Notes: a model not told the origin generated them from the letters alone. A stretch of 64,000 bases of DNA from Trueperaceae bacterium (GCA_036381595.1 DASVCN010000020.1:62001-126000); one strand, 5' to 3'. Counted from the first letter of the stretch, positions 27,010-35,694 are shown. Program-made: numbers and translations.

Positions 27010-27518
27010 ACGTAGTGCTTCACGATCTGTTCACTGGCCGCCGACGGTCCGCTGCCGCGCTCGGTCGACAGGGTGGTGAACGTGGGCGGCAGGCGATGGC
27101 GCAGCTTGAACGACGTTCCGGGCGCCAACCCGTCGACTCGGTACTGCCCGACGCCGTCGGTCACCACGGTCACCGTCTCGCCATCTTCGAGTTCGACCAT
27201 GATCTGGGCGTTCGAGAGGACCGAGTCGCCCAGACCGAAGACGCCGTCGCCGTCGCTGTCGTTCCAGAGCACGCCCTGGAGGGCATGACCGGCGACCACG
27301 CCGCTGGGGCCCTCACCCGTGAGTTCGGCTGACGGCCCTGGCGCCGGGTCGCTCCCGGGCGGGGGGCTGTTGACGGCCTGCTCACCCCCGCTGCAGGCGG
27401 CCAGGAGCAGAGCCAGCAGCGGAGCAACGAGCAGGCGGGGGCCAGGCGCTCGCCTTCTCGGAAGCGAGCTGACGACGCTTTCCCTTGCGTCGCCGTTGGC
27501 GATGGACCTGTATGGCAT
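27000..27518 (-). CDS. small lipoprotein with SdrD-B/Cna-B-like domain
   Basis: A 172-residue predicted lipoprotein. ATG 27518 is chosen for its GGGAGG ribosome site; the frame extends further upstream without protein-like sequence. A basic N-terminus leads to a hydrophobic stretch and lipobox LLAAC near residue 42. Following a proline-rich linker, the segment LQGVLWNDSDGDGVFGLGDS with QIMVELEDGETVTVVTDGVG and YRVDGLAPGTSF is the prealbumin-like fold of SdrD-B/Cna-B domains with a calcium-type DSDGDG loop. Its last 10 bases overlap the start of the 1519-residue lipoprotein gene, so the two are translationally coupled and probably act together at the cell surface. Confidence 0.8.
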   Translation of the reverse strand: MPYRSIANGDARESVVSSLPRRRAPGPRLLVAPLLALLLAACSGGEQAVNSPPPGSDPAPGPSAELTGEGPSGVVAGHALQGVLWNDSDGDGVFGLGDSVLSNAQIMVELEDGETVTVVTDGVGQYRVDGLAPGTSFKLRHRLPPTFTTLSTERGSGPSAASEQIVKHYVWQ

Positions 27519-27666
27519 CGGACGAACCTCCCAGTGAATCGAGCCGGAACGGGGCTGCCGCGAAGTACGCCCCACCGGCCGCTGACGGGAGCGGGGGTTG
27601 GGGGGCCAGCAGGCCGGCGGAACGCTTCGTTGCATGCGGAGGACCTCCGGGGGGACCTCCAGGAGG

Positions 27667-27712
27667 ATGATTACCGGGAGGGTGCGACCGACCTGCGACC
27701 GGGGTGCGACCG
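27667..27712 (-). promoter_or_regulatory. SARP-type direct-repeat operator and -10-like box for the lipoprotein operon
   Basis: On the minus strand CGGTCGCA occurs three times, at 27712-27705, 27701-27694 and 27690-27683, each start exactly 11 bases from the next. Ten bases beyond the last copy lies AATCAT (27672-27667), four of six matches to a -10 box, and no -35 box is present. Direct repeats at one-helical-turn spacing, ending 8-10 bases before the -10, are the known layout of promoters activated by SARP regulators, and a SARP-type gene diverges from this spot. Confidence 0.6.
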
Positions 27713-27721
27713 GTTGGCCGG

Positions 27722-27749
27722 TTGAGGGCCAGCCGAGCCCGGATACTTA
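27722..27749 (+). promoter_or_regulatory. weak candidate promoter for the SARP-type regulator gene
   Basis: TTGAGG (27722-27727), 16 bases, TACTTA (27744-27749), in the only AT-rich patch before the GTG start at 27778. The direct repeats lie just upstream of this -35, so autoregulation is possible. Confidence 0.3.
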
Positions 27750-27777
27750 GATATTGCCTTGCCTTACAATCGGAGCG

Positions 27778-30624
27778 GTGCTCAGGACACTCGGGAACGT
27801 CGGCGTCGCCGGGCACGAATTCGGCCGGCCAAAGCCGCTGCTGCTTCTCGCCTACCTGACCCTGGAGGGCCCCCAGAGCCGCCGCCACCTTGCGGAATTG
27901 TTCTGGCCCGGTTCCGACCAGGGCCGGCGTAGCCTCACGACTGCTCTGGCGAGGCTCCGCAAGGCGGTGCACGGTTCCATCGGAGCGAACGACTCGCAGG
28001 TGTGGAGCGAACTCGACTGCGACGTGATCGAGCTGCAGAGGGCGCTCGAGGAGGGCGAACTCGGCCGCGCGCTCAGGCTGTACGAGGGGCCGTTCCTGGG
28101 GAACCTCGATCTGGACGAGTTACCCGTGGAGCTGGAAGAGTGGCTGTACGAGAAGCGCGAGTCGATAGCCTCTCGACTGCAGAAGGCGCTGTTGGAGGAG
28201 GCGCTACGCCATTGGGCCCGGGGTGACGGCGCGGGAGCGGCCCGAACGGCCGCTCGAGGCTGCCGGCTGGCGGGCGCGGGACCGGCGCCGCCACTGGTGG
28301 CATCGAAACTGCACGCCCTGCTGCTGGCGGCCGACCACCCGTTGGCAACCGAGGTAGCGCGCGAGCTGGGCGAGTACGGGCTCACGCTGCCGGCCAGCAG
28401 CGCCGAGGCAAGGGAACAGTTGCAGAACCTCAGCCTCGAGGCGACACCTCACCGGTTGCCTCATCGGGGCGGCGCCTTCATAGGCCGTGAAGTCGAGCTG
28501 GCCGAGCTGTCGCTGGCGCTCAATCGGGGGGACAGACGGTTGATCACCCTCGTCGGACCGGGGGGAATGGGCAAGACCCGTCTCTCCATCGAGGTCGCCC
28601 GCCGAGCCCTCCTCGCCGGAGCTTTTCCCGACGGAGTCTACTTCGTTGGCCTAGAGGCCCTCCGCGAGGCCGAGGAGGTGCCGGGCGCCATCGCAGACGT
28701 GTTCGAGCTCGAGTTGGCCGACGCCGATGGGGCGCTCGCACGCCTGTCGGCGCTCCTCAGGCGGAAGCGCACGCTGCTGGTACTCGACAACGTCGAACAG
28801 TTGCCGGGAGTGCAGGAGCCGATAGCCGGTCTGCTGGAGGAGTGCGAGCAACTCACACTGATCGTCACCTCGCGGCATCGTTTGGGCCTGTCCGGGGAGT
28901 GGGTCGTCCCGCTTTCGGGCCTCTCGTTCCCGGACCGCCAACTCGACCAGGGAGAGGCGGCGCTTTTCGACGCACCCAGACTCTTCGAACAACGGGTCCG
29001 TCAGACCGGGGTGAGACTGAACCTGGAGAAGGATCTGGTCGACGTGCTCAGGCTCTGCAGGCTCCTCGAGGGGGCCCCGCTGGGGCTAGAACTGGCGGCC
29101 GCCTGGGCGCCGCTGCTGTCAGTCGACGAGATCGCGGATGAGGTCGAGAACTCTTTCGACCTGCTGACGTCATCCGGCGACTCGGCGCGCCAGAGCAGCT
29201 TGCGAGCCGTGTTCGAACACTCCTGGACACTGCTCTCGACCGACGAGCAGGCCGCGCTACGGCGACTGTCCCTGGCACGAGGCGGCTTCACCCGCGACCT
29301 CGCCCACGAACTCGCGCTTTGCGACGCTCGCACGCTCCTGTCCCTGGCCGGCAAGTCACTCATCGAACGCGTCGGGAATGGCCGCTTCCGCCTCCTCGAG
29401 GTCACGCGCGAGTACGCGTTCGAGCAGCTGACTCGCTCAGCCGACCTTCGCGGCGCGTGGCAGCGGTTCATGGCTCACTTCCTCCGGCTGGCTGAGGATG
29501 CGGAGGAGGGATTGCGGGGCGACCGGCAAGTCGAGAGCCTCGAGCGACTCAGTGCCGAGCGCGACAACTTGCGAGCGGCGCTCCACTACTCGCTCGAGAG
29601 CGGCAACGTCGAGCCGGGAATGCGTATCGCAGCGGCTTTGCAGATGTTCTGGTGGATCCGCGGCGAATACCGGGAAGGGCTGGCGCGCATCGAGTCCCTG
29701 CTCGCCGCCGCACGACCGGAGGTAGAGGCTTCGGCCCGAGCGAAGGCGCTCCACCGCGCTGGCACCCTCGCCCACGAACTCGGAGAGTACATCAGGGCTC
29801 GCGCTCACTACGAGGAAGCCCTGGCGATCGCGGAGCGAGCGAACCTGCAGCAGATCCGGGCCGACGCGCTGCACAGCCTCGGACTACTTGCCAGCAAGAG
29901 GGGCGAGGTAGCGATCGCAGCGGAACTCTACGAGCAGTGCCTGCAGCTGCAGCGGCAGCTGGGGGACCGCTGGGGCTCGTCGGCGACTCTGAACAACATG
30001 GGTGTGAATCTGCTCAGTGGCGGCCATTTCGAAAGGGCGCGGCAGCCCCTCCTGGAGAGTCTCGAACTGAAGCGAGCCATGGGCGAGAAACAGGGCATCG
30101 CCTACGCCCTGCACAATCTGGGGACGGCCGCGCTGGCGCTGGGCGAGTTGGACGCTGCTCAGGAGTACGTCGAGGCGAGCCTCGAGCTCAAGCGCGCGCT
30201 GGGCGACGAACAGGCGCTTTGCACCTCATACACCGCGCTCGGCAGGATCGCACTGCGAAGGGGGCAGTACGACCGCGCCCGGCAGAAGCTGCTCGCCGGG
30301 CTATGGCAACTGGCCAAGCTGGAGAATCGCTGGACCTTCACGACAGAGCTGGCAGCCTTGGTGAGCCTGGAGGCATCGTGCGGGAAACCGGAGAAAGCCC
30401 TCCGGCTGTCCGGTTTCATAGAGTCCAGCTGTAGGGATCTGAACATGCGACTGCCGCGCCTGGCTGCCATCGAGATGCAGGAGGGGCGCCGGAAGGCGAT
30501 GACCGAAATCGACGCCGCAGCCGCCGAACGGCTGCTGGCCCAGGGCAGAAGTCTCGATCTGGCAGGTGCGGCTGTGCATGTAGCGTCGGAGGCTGACCGG
30601 CTTCCGGCAGGCAAGATCGACTAG
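27778..30624 (+). CDS. SARP-type regulator with NB-ARC-like ATPase and TPR domains
   Basis: A 948-residue AfsR-like regulator. GTG 27778, preceded by CGGAG, is preferred over TTG 27754 because family proteins start at the LRTLGNVGV strand. Residues about 15-65 form an OmpR-type winged helix (PKPLLLLAYLTLEG, LFWPGSDQGRRSLTTALARL), about 75-205 a bacterial transcriptional activator domain, then an AAA/NB-ARC-like ATPase with Walker A GPGGMGKT (260-267) and Walker B LLVLDNVEQ (333-341), and TPR repeats over roughly 640-860 (for example GEYIRARAHYEEALAIAERA). Such proteins activate transcription at direct repeats when the ATPase/TPR part senses a signal. It diverges from the two-lipoprotein operon, its likely target. 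Confidence 0.9.
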   Translation: MLRTLGNVGVAGHEFGRPKPLLLLAYLTLEGPQSRRHLAELFWPGSDQGRRSLTTALARLRKAVHGSIGANDSQVWSELDCDVIELQRALEEGELGRALRLYEGPFLGNLDLDELPVELEEWLYEKRESIASRLQKALLEEALRHWARGDGAGAARTAARGCRLAGAGPAPPLVASKLHALLLAADHPLATEVARELGEYGLTLPASSAEAREQLQNLSLEATPHRLPHRGGAFIGREVELAELSLALNRGDRRLITLVGPGGMGKTRLSIEVARRALLAGAFPDGVYFVGLEALREAEEVPGAIADVFELELADADGALARLSALLRRKRTLLVLDNVEQLPGVQEPIAGLLEECEQLTLIVTSRHRLGLSGEWVVPLSGLSFPDRQLDQGEAALFDAPRLFEQRVRQTGVRLNLEKDLVDVLRLCRLLEGAPLGLELAAAWAPLLSVDEIADEVENSFDLLTSSGDSARQSSLRAVFEHSWTLLSTDEQAALRRLSLARGGFTRDLAHELALCDARTLLSLAGKSLIERVGNGRFRLLEVTREYAFEQLTRSADLRGAWQRFMAHFLRLAEDAEEGLRGDRQVESLERLSAERDNLRAALHYSLESGNVEPGMRIAAALQMFWWIRGEYREGLARIESLLAAARPEVEASARAKALHRAGTLAHELGEYIRARAHYEEALAIAERANLQQIRADALHSLGLLASKRGEVAIAAELYEQCLQLQRQLGDRWGSSATLNNMGVNLLSGGHFERARQPLLESLELKRAMGEKQGIAYALHNLGTAALALGELDAAQEYVEASLELKRALGDEQALCTSYTALGRIALRRGQYDRARQKLLAGLWQLAKLENRWTFTTELAALVSLEASCGKPEKALRLSGFIESSCRDLNMRLPRLAAIEMQEGRRKAMTEIDAAAAERLLAQGRSLDLAGAAVHVASEADRLPAGKID

Positions 30625-30683
30625 GAACGTTATCGGCACATGCCGGTCGGTCTCCCCCGACGGGAACGGGTTCTCGAGCTGGC

Positions 30684-31772
30684 TCAGTAACGCAGGAGGG
30701 CGGCCACGCGACCTGACTTCGAAAGGCCGCCGATCGGGTCGGTGAACTCCGTCTGGGCATCGCTCAGCAGCATCAACTCCACGAGCTCCTCTACCAGGTC
30801 GACGGTGAACAGCGAGTCGGACTCGCAAACTGGGCAGTTCTCCTCGGCCTCGGCGAAGAGGTTCTCGCACTCCCGGCAGCGCTGCCCGGCGATGCGGGCG
30901 TCGCGGGTCACGAGCAACCGCTCGACCCGGCCAACAGCAGCCGCCTCGAGCACCTCCTGCGGTCCCAGGGCGGCGCGACCCGAGCGTAGACTCTCGGCCT
31001 TGATCAGGTCCCACAGGTCCCGGTCGTGCCGACGCTCCTCCTCGAAGAACACCTCGAAGACGCCCTCCCAGGCCTCACCCTCCTGATGCAGGTCGACCGG
31101 TTCGGCCCCGACTAGTTTGTCGATCAGGTTCTGCGGAAGCTCGGCCCGTATAGCCTGCATTGTCTCCTCGGAACCCGCAAGCACGATGTACTCGAACTCG
31201 CGTCGCTTCTCCAGCTCCTCGAGCACGCCCACAACGTCCTTCGCGTAGTGGTCGAGGGCGTTCTCCCGCCTGCGTGCGTAGCGCTTCTGCGACCAGCCCC
31301 CCTTGCGCACGTGGTTCTTGATGTGCCCCTTCACCGTCTCCTGCTCAAGGGGAGTGGCAGAGGTAACGAGGTAGACATGAGTCTCCGTGTTGTCCGCCAG
31401 TACCACGACGAAGTTCTCGTACTTGTCCTGCAGTTCGGCCAACGGTCTGATGTAGGGAGAGGAGTCGATCCAAAGGAGGTCGGCTACCTCCTTCTCGAAG
31501 GAGTAACCCTGTAAGAACTCCAGCGCCCAGCAGGAGAAGATGGCCAACGAGCCGGCGGTGAAGTCGTAGTCCGCCAGGAACTTCCGCACGAGTTTCAGGT
31601 TCTCCTCGAAGTGCTCCGTTTCGTCGGCGTTCTCCTCGAGCAGGCCCCGTACCTTCCTGATCCGCGCGTCCAACGAATCGAGCGAGTCCGGGCCCGACAG
31701 GTAGAGGCTCACGAACGCACGCTCCGGGCCGCTGAGCTCGGCCAGTGCTTCCAGGTCTATCTTGTGGAACAT
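30684..31772 (-). CDS. bacterial eRF1/Vms1-like (baeRF) family protein
   Basis: A 362-residue relative of archaeo-eukaryotic release factor 1. Residues 158-169 read GGWSQKRYARRR, the loop that in these families replaces the peptidyl-tRNA-acting GGQ; a release-factor domain-3-like part follows, ending in a zinc ribbon with Cys299, Cys302, Cys313 and Cys316. Related Vms1/ANKZF1-type proteins cleave or release tRNA on stalled ribosomes; bacterial versions are proposed to act in ribosome rescue or RNA processing. It lies 45 bases downstream of a polynucleotide-kinase-type phosphatase on the same strand, which fits RNA end repair. The precise reaction is unknown. Confidence 0.85.
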   Translation of the reverse strand: MFHKIDLEALAELSGPERAFVSLYLSGPDSLDSLDARIRKVRGLLEENADETEHFEENLKLVRKFLADYDFTAGSLAIFSCWALEFLQGYSFEKEVADLLWIDSSPYIRPLAELQDKYENFVVVLADNTETHVYLVTSATPLEQETVKGHIKNHVRKGGWSQKRYARRRENALDHYAKDVVGVLEELEKRREFEYIVLAGSEETMQAIRAELPQNLIDKLVGAEPVDLHQEGEAWEGVFEVFFEEERRHDRDLWDLIKAESLRSGRAALGPQEVLEAAAVGRVERLLVTRDARIAGQRCRECENLFAEAEENCPVCESDSLFTVDLVEELVELMLLSDAQTEFTDPIGGLSKSGRVAALLRY

Positions 31773-31817
31773 CCGCAGAGCCTACTCGCAGCGCTCGGGG
31801 GAATGTGTGGGGCAGGG

Positions 31818-32276
31818 CTAGAAGTCCCCGGGTGCGACCTGGAACGTGTGAAAGCCACGCTCGCGCCACATCTCGACCACCTTGTTCCGGTCGTCCAGCA
31901 CCATCAGGACGTCCTCCGGCCCGATTCCCAACTCGTCCACCATCTCGGCCTTGACGATCGTGTCGGACCTGTGGTCGGCATCGCGTCGCATCAGCAGCTG
32001 GTCGTAGGGCACCCCATGCTTCTCGAGCCACTCCTCGGTCTCGGTCCTGACCAGGTCGCTGCGACCGCTCACGATCAGGACGCGGAAACCGACCTCGTGC
32101 AGCCTCTGCACCAGGTGGATCGTGTTCCTTATCGGCAAGTCCTCGGTGCAGGCCCGGAAGAAGGCATCCCAGTCCTGCCGGCTGCTCCCTCTGATGTGGT
32201 GCACGCGATGTTCGATGTCGGCCAGGGTGCCGTCCAGGTCGCAGATGATGGTGCTCGGTATCTCTGTGTCGGGCAT
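31818..32276 (-). CDS. HAD-superfamily phosphatase related to polynucleotide kinase 3'-phosphatase
   Basis: A compact 152-residue HAD phosphatase: nucleophile motif ICDLDGTLAD (Asp13, Asp15), motif II VSGR (Ser70), a motif III lysine near 109 and VLDDRNKVVEMWRERG (Asp128, Asp129). The short cap and the RxxTEEWLEKHGVPYDQLLMR segment are typical of the phosphatase domain of T4-type polynucleotide kinase, which removes 3'-phosphates or 2',3'-cyclic phosphates from RNA ends; no kinase domain is present. It is followed by the eRF1-like gene, so the two may process RNA together. Confidence 0.85.
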   Translation of the reverse strand: MPDTEIPSTIICDLDGTLADIEHRVHHIRGSSRQDWDAFFRACTEDLPIRNTIHLVQRLHEVGFRVLIVSGRSDLVRTETEEWLEKHGVPYDQLLMRRDADHRSDTIVKAEMVDELGIGPEDVLMVLDDRNKVVEMWRERGFHTFQVAPGDF

Positions 32277-32425
32277 CGGCTTCCGTTCCCCCTCTTCCAG
32301 CGAGTCTACGTCGCTCCACCCGGGCGCCGCTCGGATATTCTTTCCCCAGCAGCCGATCTCTCTTCGCTGACGACTGCTGCCTGGACTCGAAAACCGAATA
32401 GCGAAGGGCCACTGGAGGAAGATGG

Positions 32426-33172
32426 ATGGTCTGCGTAGCTCGTAGGGTCTTCACCATCGATGTCGGGCTACTGGCGCTGGCGCTCGTGCTGTCGGGGTGC
32501 GGCCGAGATAACGAGGCGGCCGACGGAGCCCTCGCTCCCGTGACCGCGGTCGCGCAGCAGCCGGCAGTCACGGTCGGCGAGTGCAGCAGAGCGGTGGAGG
32601 TGGAGGCGTGGCAGGGAACGATCTCGTACAGCCACGCCAGGGACGTCGAGGGGGGCTATCCCGATCATGTGGTCTATGCGGTGGACGTGAACGTGAGCGC
32701 CCGGCTGGAGGAGAACTACCGGAATGAGGACGCCGCGGGGTTCCTGGCCACCGCCATGACCGGCACCATCGCCCACTCCAGCGAGGAACACACCCACAAC
32801 ACCGACGAGCACCGGGTCGACATGGTCATGCGCGGAGAGGGACCGCCGATCGAGGGCTCGCGGATGACGCTCAACGTCTCCTCGGACTGTCGCTACGGCT
32901 TCTACTTCATCGGCAACGTCTACGTCACGGGTCGATCAGGGGACGAGCAGATCGAGGGACCGAAGGGCGTGAATCCGATCAAGGGCGAGTTCGAGGCCCA
33001 GGGGCTGGAACTGAGCGGCAGCTACGACTTCCCCGTATACGGCCCCGGCGACATCGAGGCGAGCGTCGACAAGCCTATCTGGTTCGCGGAGCGCTACGAC
33101 GTGGCCGACATGCTCGGGGGCGAAGGCTTGGGAACGGTGCGCGTCAGCTGGAACTTCGTTCCGGCGGACTGA
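32426..33172 (+). CDS. hypothetical lipoprotein
   Basis: A 248-residue predicted lipoprotein of unknown function. ATG 32426 follows GGAGGAAG. A hydrophobic segment (residues 11-23) ends in the lipobox LSGC. The mature part is acidic and beta-rich, with segments such as AWQGTISYSHARDVEG and RMTLNVSSDCRYGFYFIGNVY; two cysteines in it could pair. I do not recognise a family. The 3' end is followed by tandem copies of its own last bases. Confidence 0.8.
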   Translation: MVCVARRVFTIDVGLLALALVLSGCGRDNEAADGALAPVTAVAQQPAVTVGECSRAVEVEAWQGTISYSHARDVEGGYPDHVVYAVDVNVSARLEENYRNEDAAGFLATAMTGTIAHSSEEHTHNTDEHRVDMVMRGEGPPIEGSRMTLNVSSDCRYGFYFIGNVYVTGRSGDEQIEGPKGVNPIKGEFEAQGLELSGSYDFPVYGPGDIEASVDKPIWFAERYDVADMLGGEGLGTVRVSWNFVPAD

Positions 33173-33263
33173 GAACGGCGGAGGTCCAGGGCGGCCGATC
33201 GCAACCGCCGCCGGACTGAGGACGGCGAGGTCCCGGACGAGGGGTCGCAGTCACCGGCGGACT
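33165..33263 (+). repeat. three tandem copies (47 and 46 bp) of the lipoprotein gene's 3' edge
   Basis: CGGACTGAGAACGGCG (33165 on, containing the TGA stop) recurs as CGGACTGAGGACGGCG at 33212 and as CGGACTACA at 33258, with AGGTCC-GG and GATCGCA/GGTCGCAG following at matching offsets. Same kind of gene-edge duplication as seen at livF and hpaD. Confidence 0.75.
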
Positions 33264-33405
33264 ACAACCCGGGCAATCCGGGGCGACCGATGGCGGTCCC
33301 CGTCCTGTGGAATCGTGGTCTTCAGGACGCAGCGAGCAGTAGGCTGTAGCCCACCCGCGGAACTGGCGGGCGACACCTTCGCGACGTACCCCAAGTGGAG
33401 GAGCC

Positions 33406-33930
33406 ATGAACGAGTCCGAGCCGATGCCGACGGCGCAGCCATTCGAACCGGGACCGGAGCACGCCTGGCTCCAGCGCCTCGTAGGGGAGTGGGTGATGGA
33501 AGCGGAGGCGGCCGGCCACCCCAGTTTCACCGGCAGTGAAACGGTCAGGCCGTTGGGACAGGCGTGGATCGTCGCCGAGGGGAGCTTCCAGGCAGAGGGC
33601 AGAGAACCCGACAGCTCCCTCATGATGCTGGGGTTCGACCCCGAGAAGAAGCGGTTCGTGGGCACCTGGGCCGGTTCGGCGCTTGCCTACCTGTGGGTCT
33701 ACGAGGGGCAGTTCGGCGACAGCGAGAAGATCCTGAACCTGGACTGCATGGGGCCGAGCATGCGTGGCGACGGGAAACTGCTCCCTTACCGCGACGTGAT
33801 CGAGTGGGTGAGCGAAGACGAGCGACTGCTGCGGGGACTGGTCCGCGACGCGGACGGCAGCTGGCAGCAGTTCATGGTGACGCGGTACAGGAGGCGTGGA
33901 GCGGAGGGACGATCGGGCGACCAGGTCTAG
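33406..33930 (+). CDS. DUF1579 family protein
   Basis: A 174-residue soluble protein of the DUF1579 family, a lipocalin/FABP-like beta-barrel of unknown role. Recognisable parts are HAWLQRLVGEWVMEAEA near residue 20, TVRPLGQAWIVAEGSF, SLMMLGFDPEKKRFVGTW and the end FMVTRYRRRG. ATG 33406 follows GGAGGAGCC. It stands alone between a lipoprotein gene and a convergent ABC permease gene. No function can be inferred from context. Confidence 0.85.
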   Translation: MNESEPMPTAQPFEPGPEHAWLQRLVGEWVMEAEAAGHPSFTGSETVRPLGQAWIVAEGSFQAEGREPDSSLMMLGFDPEKKRFVGTWAGSALAYLWVYEGQFGDSEKILNLDCMGPSMRGDGKLLPYRDVIEWVSEDERLLRGLVRDADGSWQQFMVTRYRRRGAEGRSGDQV

Positions 33931-33943
33931 CGTCAACCGGCCG

Positions 33944-34753
33944 CTACCCCTTCACACCCGTCAACACGACCCCTTCGATGATCTGCCGTTGGAAAAACAG
34001 GAAGACTATCAACACCGGAATGACCGAGAGTGACGACGCCGCCATGATCAGGTGCCAGGCCGAACCGGCTTCGCCCGAGAACAGCGCGACGCCTACAGGG
34101 ATCGTGCGCATCGACGGACTCTGGACGATTATGAGCGGCCAGAGGAACGAGTTCCAGCTCGTCAAGAAGGTGAAGATCCCCAGAGCAGCGAGCGCAGGGC
34201 GGACCAGGGGAAGGCAGATCCGCCAGAAGATACCGAACTCGCTCACGCCGTCGAGCCGGGAAGCGTCAAGCAGGTCGTTGGGCAGCGTCTCGAAGAACTG
34301 TCGCATCAGGAACACGCCGAAGGCGCTGACGATGCCGGGGAAGAGAAGACCCCAGTAGCTGTCCGTCCAGCCGAGTTCCGCGGACATCACGTACCACGGA
34401 ATCACCAGCATCTCGGTCGGCACCATCAGGGTCGACAGGATGAGGATGAAGAAGATGCGCTTACCTCTGAAGCGGAGCTTGGCCAACGTGTAACCGACCA
34501 GCGAGTCGAAGAAAAGCACAGAGAGGGTGGTGACACTGGCGATCAGGGTGCTCACCCCGAACCAGCGCGGAAACCGCGTATCGAAAAGTACTTCGCGGAA
34601 GTTGGCGAAGGTGGGCTGTTGCGGAAGGATCGACAGGTCGAAGATTTCCCGAGGCGTCTTCAGCGCTGTGAGGAACATCCAGACGAACGGGAAGATGATC
34701 ACTGCCCCGATCGCGAGAAGCAGCAGGTAACTGAACACCTGCCGAAGCTTCAT
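33944..34753 (-). CDS. sugar-type ABC transporter permease (MalG family)
   Basis: A 269-residue inner-membrane permease with six hydrophobic segments. The EAA coupling loop reads FFETLPNDLLDASRLDGVSE followed by FWRICLPLVRPALAALGIF, and the conserved start FPFVWMFLTALKTPREIF is present. It overlaps the end of the MalF-type gene by one base. Together with the upstream permease and receptor it makes a CUT1-type importer; no ATPase gene is in the operon, so a shared MsmK-like ATPase elsewhere is likely. Confidence 0.95.
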   Translation of the reverse strand: MKLRQVFSYLLLLAIGAVIIFPFVWMFLTALKTPREIFDLSILPQQPTFANFREVLFDTRFPRWFGVSTLIASVTTLSVLFFDSLVGYTLAKLRFRGKRIFFILILSTLMVPTEMLVIPWYVMSAELGWTDSYWGLLFPGIVSAFGVFLMRQFFETLPNDLLDASRLDGVSEFGIFWRICLPLVRPALAALGIFTFLTSWNSFLWPLIIVQSPSMRTIPVGVALFSGEAGSAWHLIMAASSLSVIPVLIVFLFFQRQIIEGVVLTGVKG

Positions 34754-35694
34754 CAGTATTCCACGCGGCGCGTGATGAGGCGCATCTGCACCAGGGTCAC
34801 GAACAGCACGATGACGAACAGCACCACGGTCACGGCCGAGGCGTAACCGAACTGGAATCTCTGGAAGGCCAGCTGATAGATGTAGAGGGCAACGCTAAGA
34901 GTACTTCCTAGCGGCCCGCCTTGATCGGTGAAGTTGAGGTTGACGATCAGAGTGAAGAGTTGCAGGTAACGGATGGTGAAGATCACCGTGGAGAAAACGA
35001 TGACGCCGTTCAACAGCGGCAGGATTATGTGGCGGAAGAGAGACCAGCCATCGGCCCCGTCGATGCGGGCGGCCTCGAAGTAGGTCTTCGGTATCGACTC
35101 CAAGCCCGCCAGAAACAGGACTATCTGAAAGCCGAGGTGCTGCCAGATCACTACTCCCGTGACAGTGAGCAACGCTTGATCGGGGTCGCGAAGGAACTCC
35201 TGTGCCGGTATGCCTACCGCGATGAGCAGAGTGTTGACCACACCGAAGTTGGCGGACAGCATCCAGCTGAATACCCAGCCGATCGCAACAGCCGGAACTA
35301 CGTAGGGAGCGAAATAGAGGGCTCGGAAGAAGGCGCGAAAGCGGGGGATGCTCTGGAGAAGAATAGCCAAGCCAAGGCCCAACGCCAATTGAACGGGGAC
35401 GCCGATAAGAGTGTACTTGACGGTGTTCAACAGCGCTTGACCCAGGCGCGCATCGACAGCCAGCCGCATGTAGTGCTCCATCCCGACGAAGGGCCGGTTC
35501 GCGGGGTTGGCGCTCCACTCATGCAGGGAAAGGTAGAACGCCTGTATAGCCGGGTAGATGCGAATCAGAAGGAACAGGGCGAAGGGTACGAGGAGGAAGG
35601 CGTAAGCCCACATCGCTTCTCGGCGGCGGAGGCTCATCTGGCGATAGGTTGCACCGGCACGGCGAGCGGTTTTCGCTTCAGGAAGTACGCTCAA
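34753..35694 (-). CDS. sugar-type ABC transporter permease (MalF family)
   Basis: A 313-residue permease with six hydrophobic segments and the coupling loop YFEAARIDGADGWSLFRHI. TTG 35694 is chosen because GAGGAG lies just upstream and because it overlaps the creatininase stop by 17 bases, a typical coupling. An ATG at 35637 is an alternative without a ribosome site, and the upstream extension to 35784 runs inside the creatininase gene. It pairs with the MalG-type permease that follows. Confidence 0.92.
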   Translation of the reverse strand: MSVLPEAKTARRAGATYRQMSLRRREAMWAYAFLLVPFALFLLIRIYPAIQAFYLSLHEWSANPANRPFVGMEHYMRLAVDARLGQALLNTVKYTLIGVPVQLALGLGLAILLQSIPRFRAFFRALYFAPYVVPAVAIGWVFSWMLSANFGVVNTLLIAVGIPAQEFLRDPDQALLTVTGVVIWQHLGFQIVLFLAGLESIPKTYFEAARIDGADGWSLFRHIILPLLNGVIVFSTVIFTIRYLQLFTLIVNLNFTDQGGPLGSTLSVALYIYQLAFQRFQFGYASAVTVVLFVIVLFVTLVQMRLITRRVEY

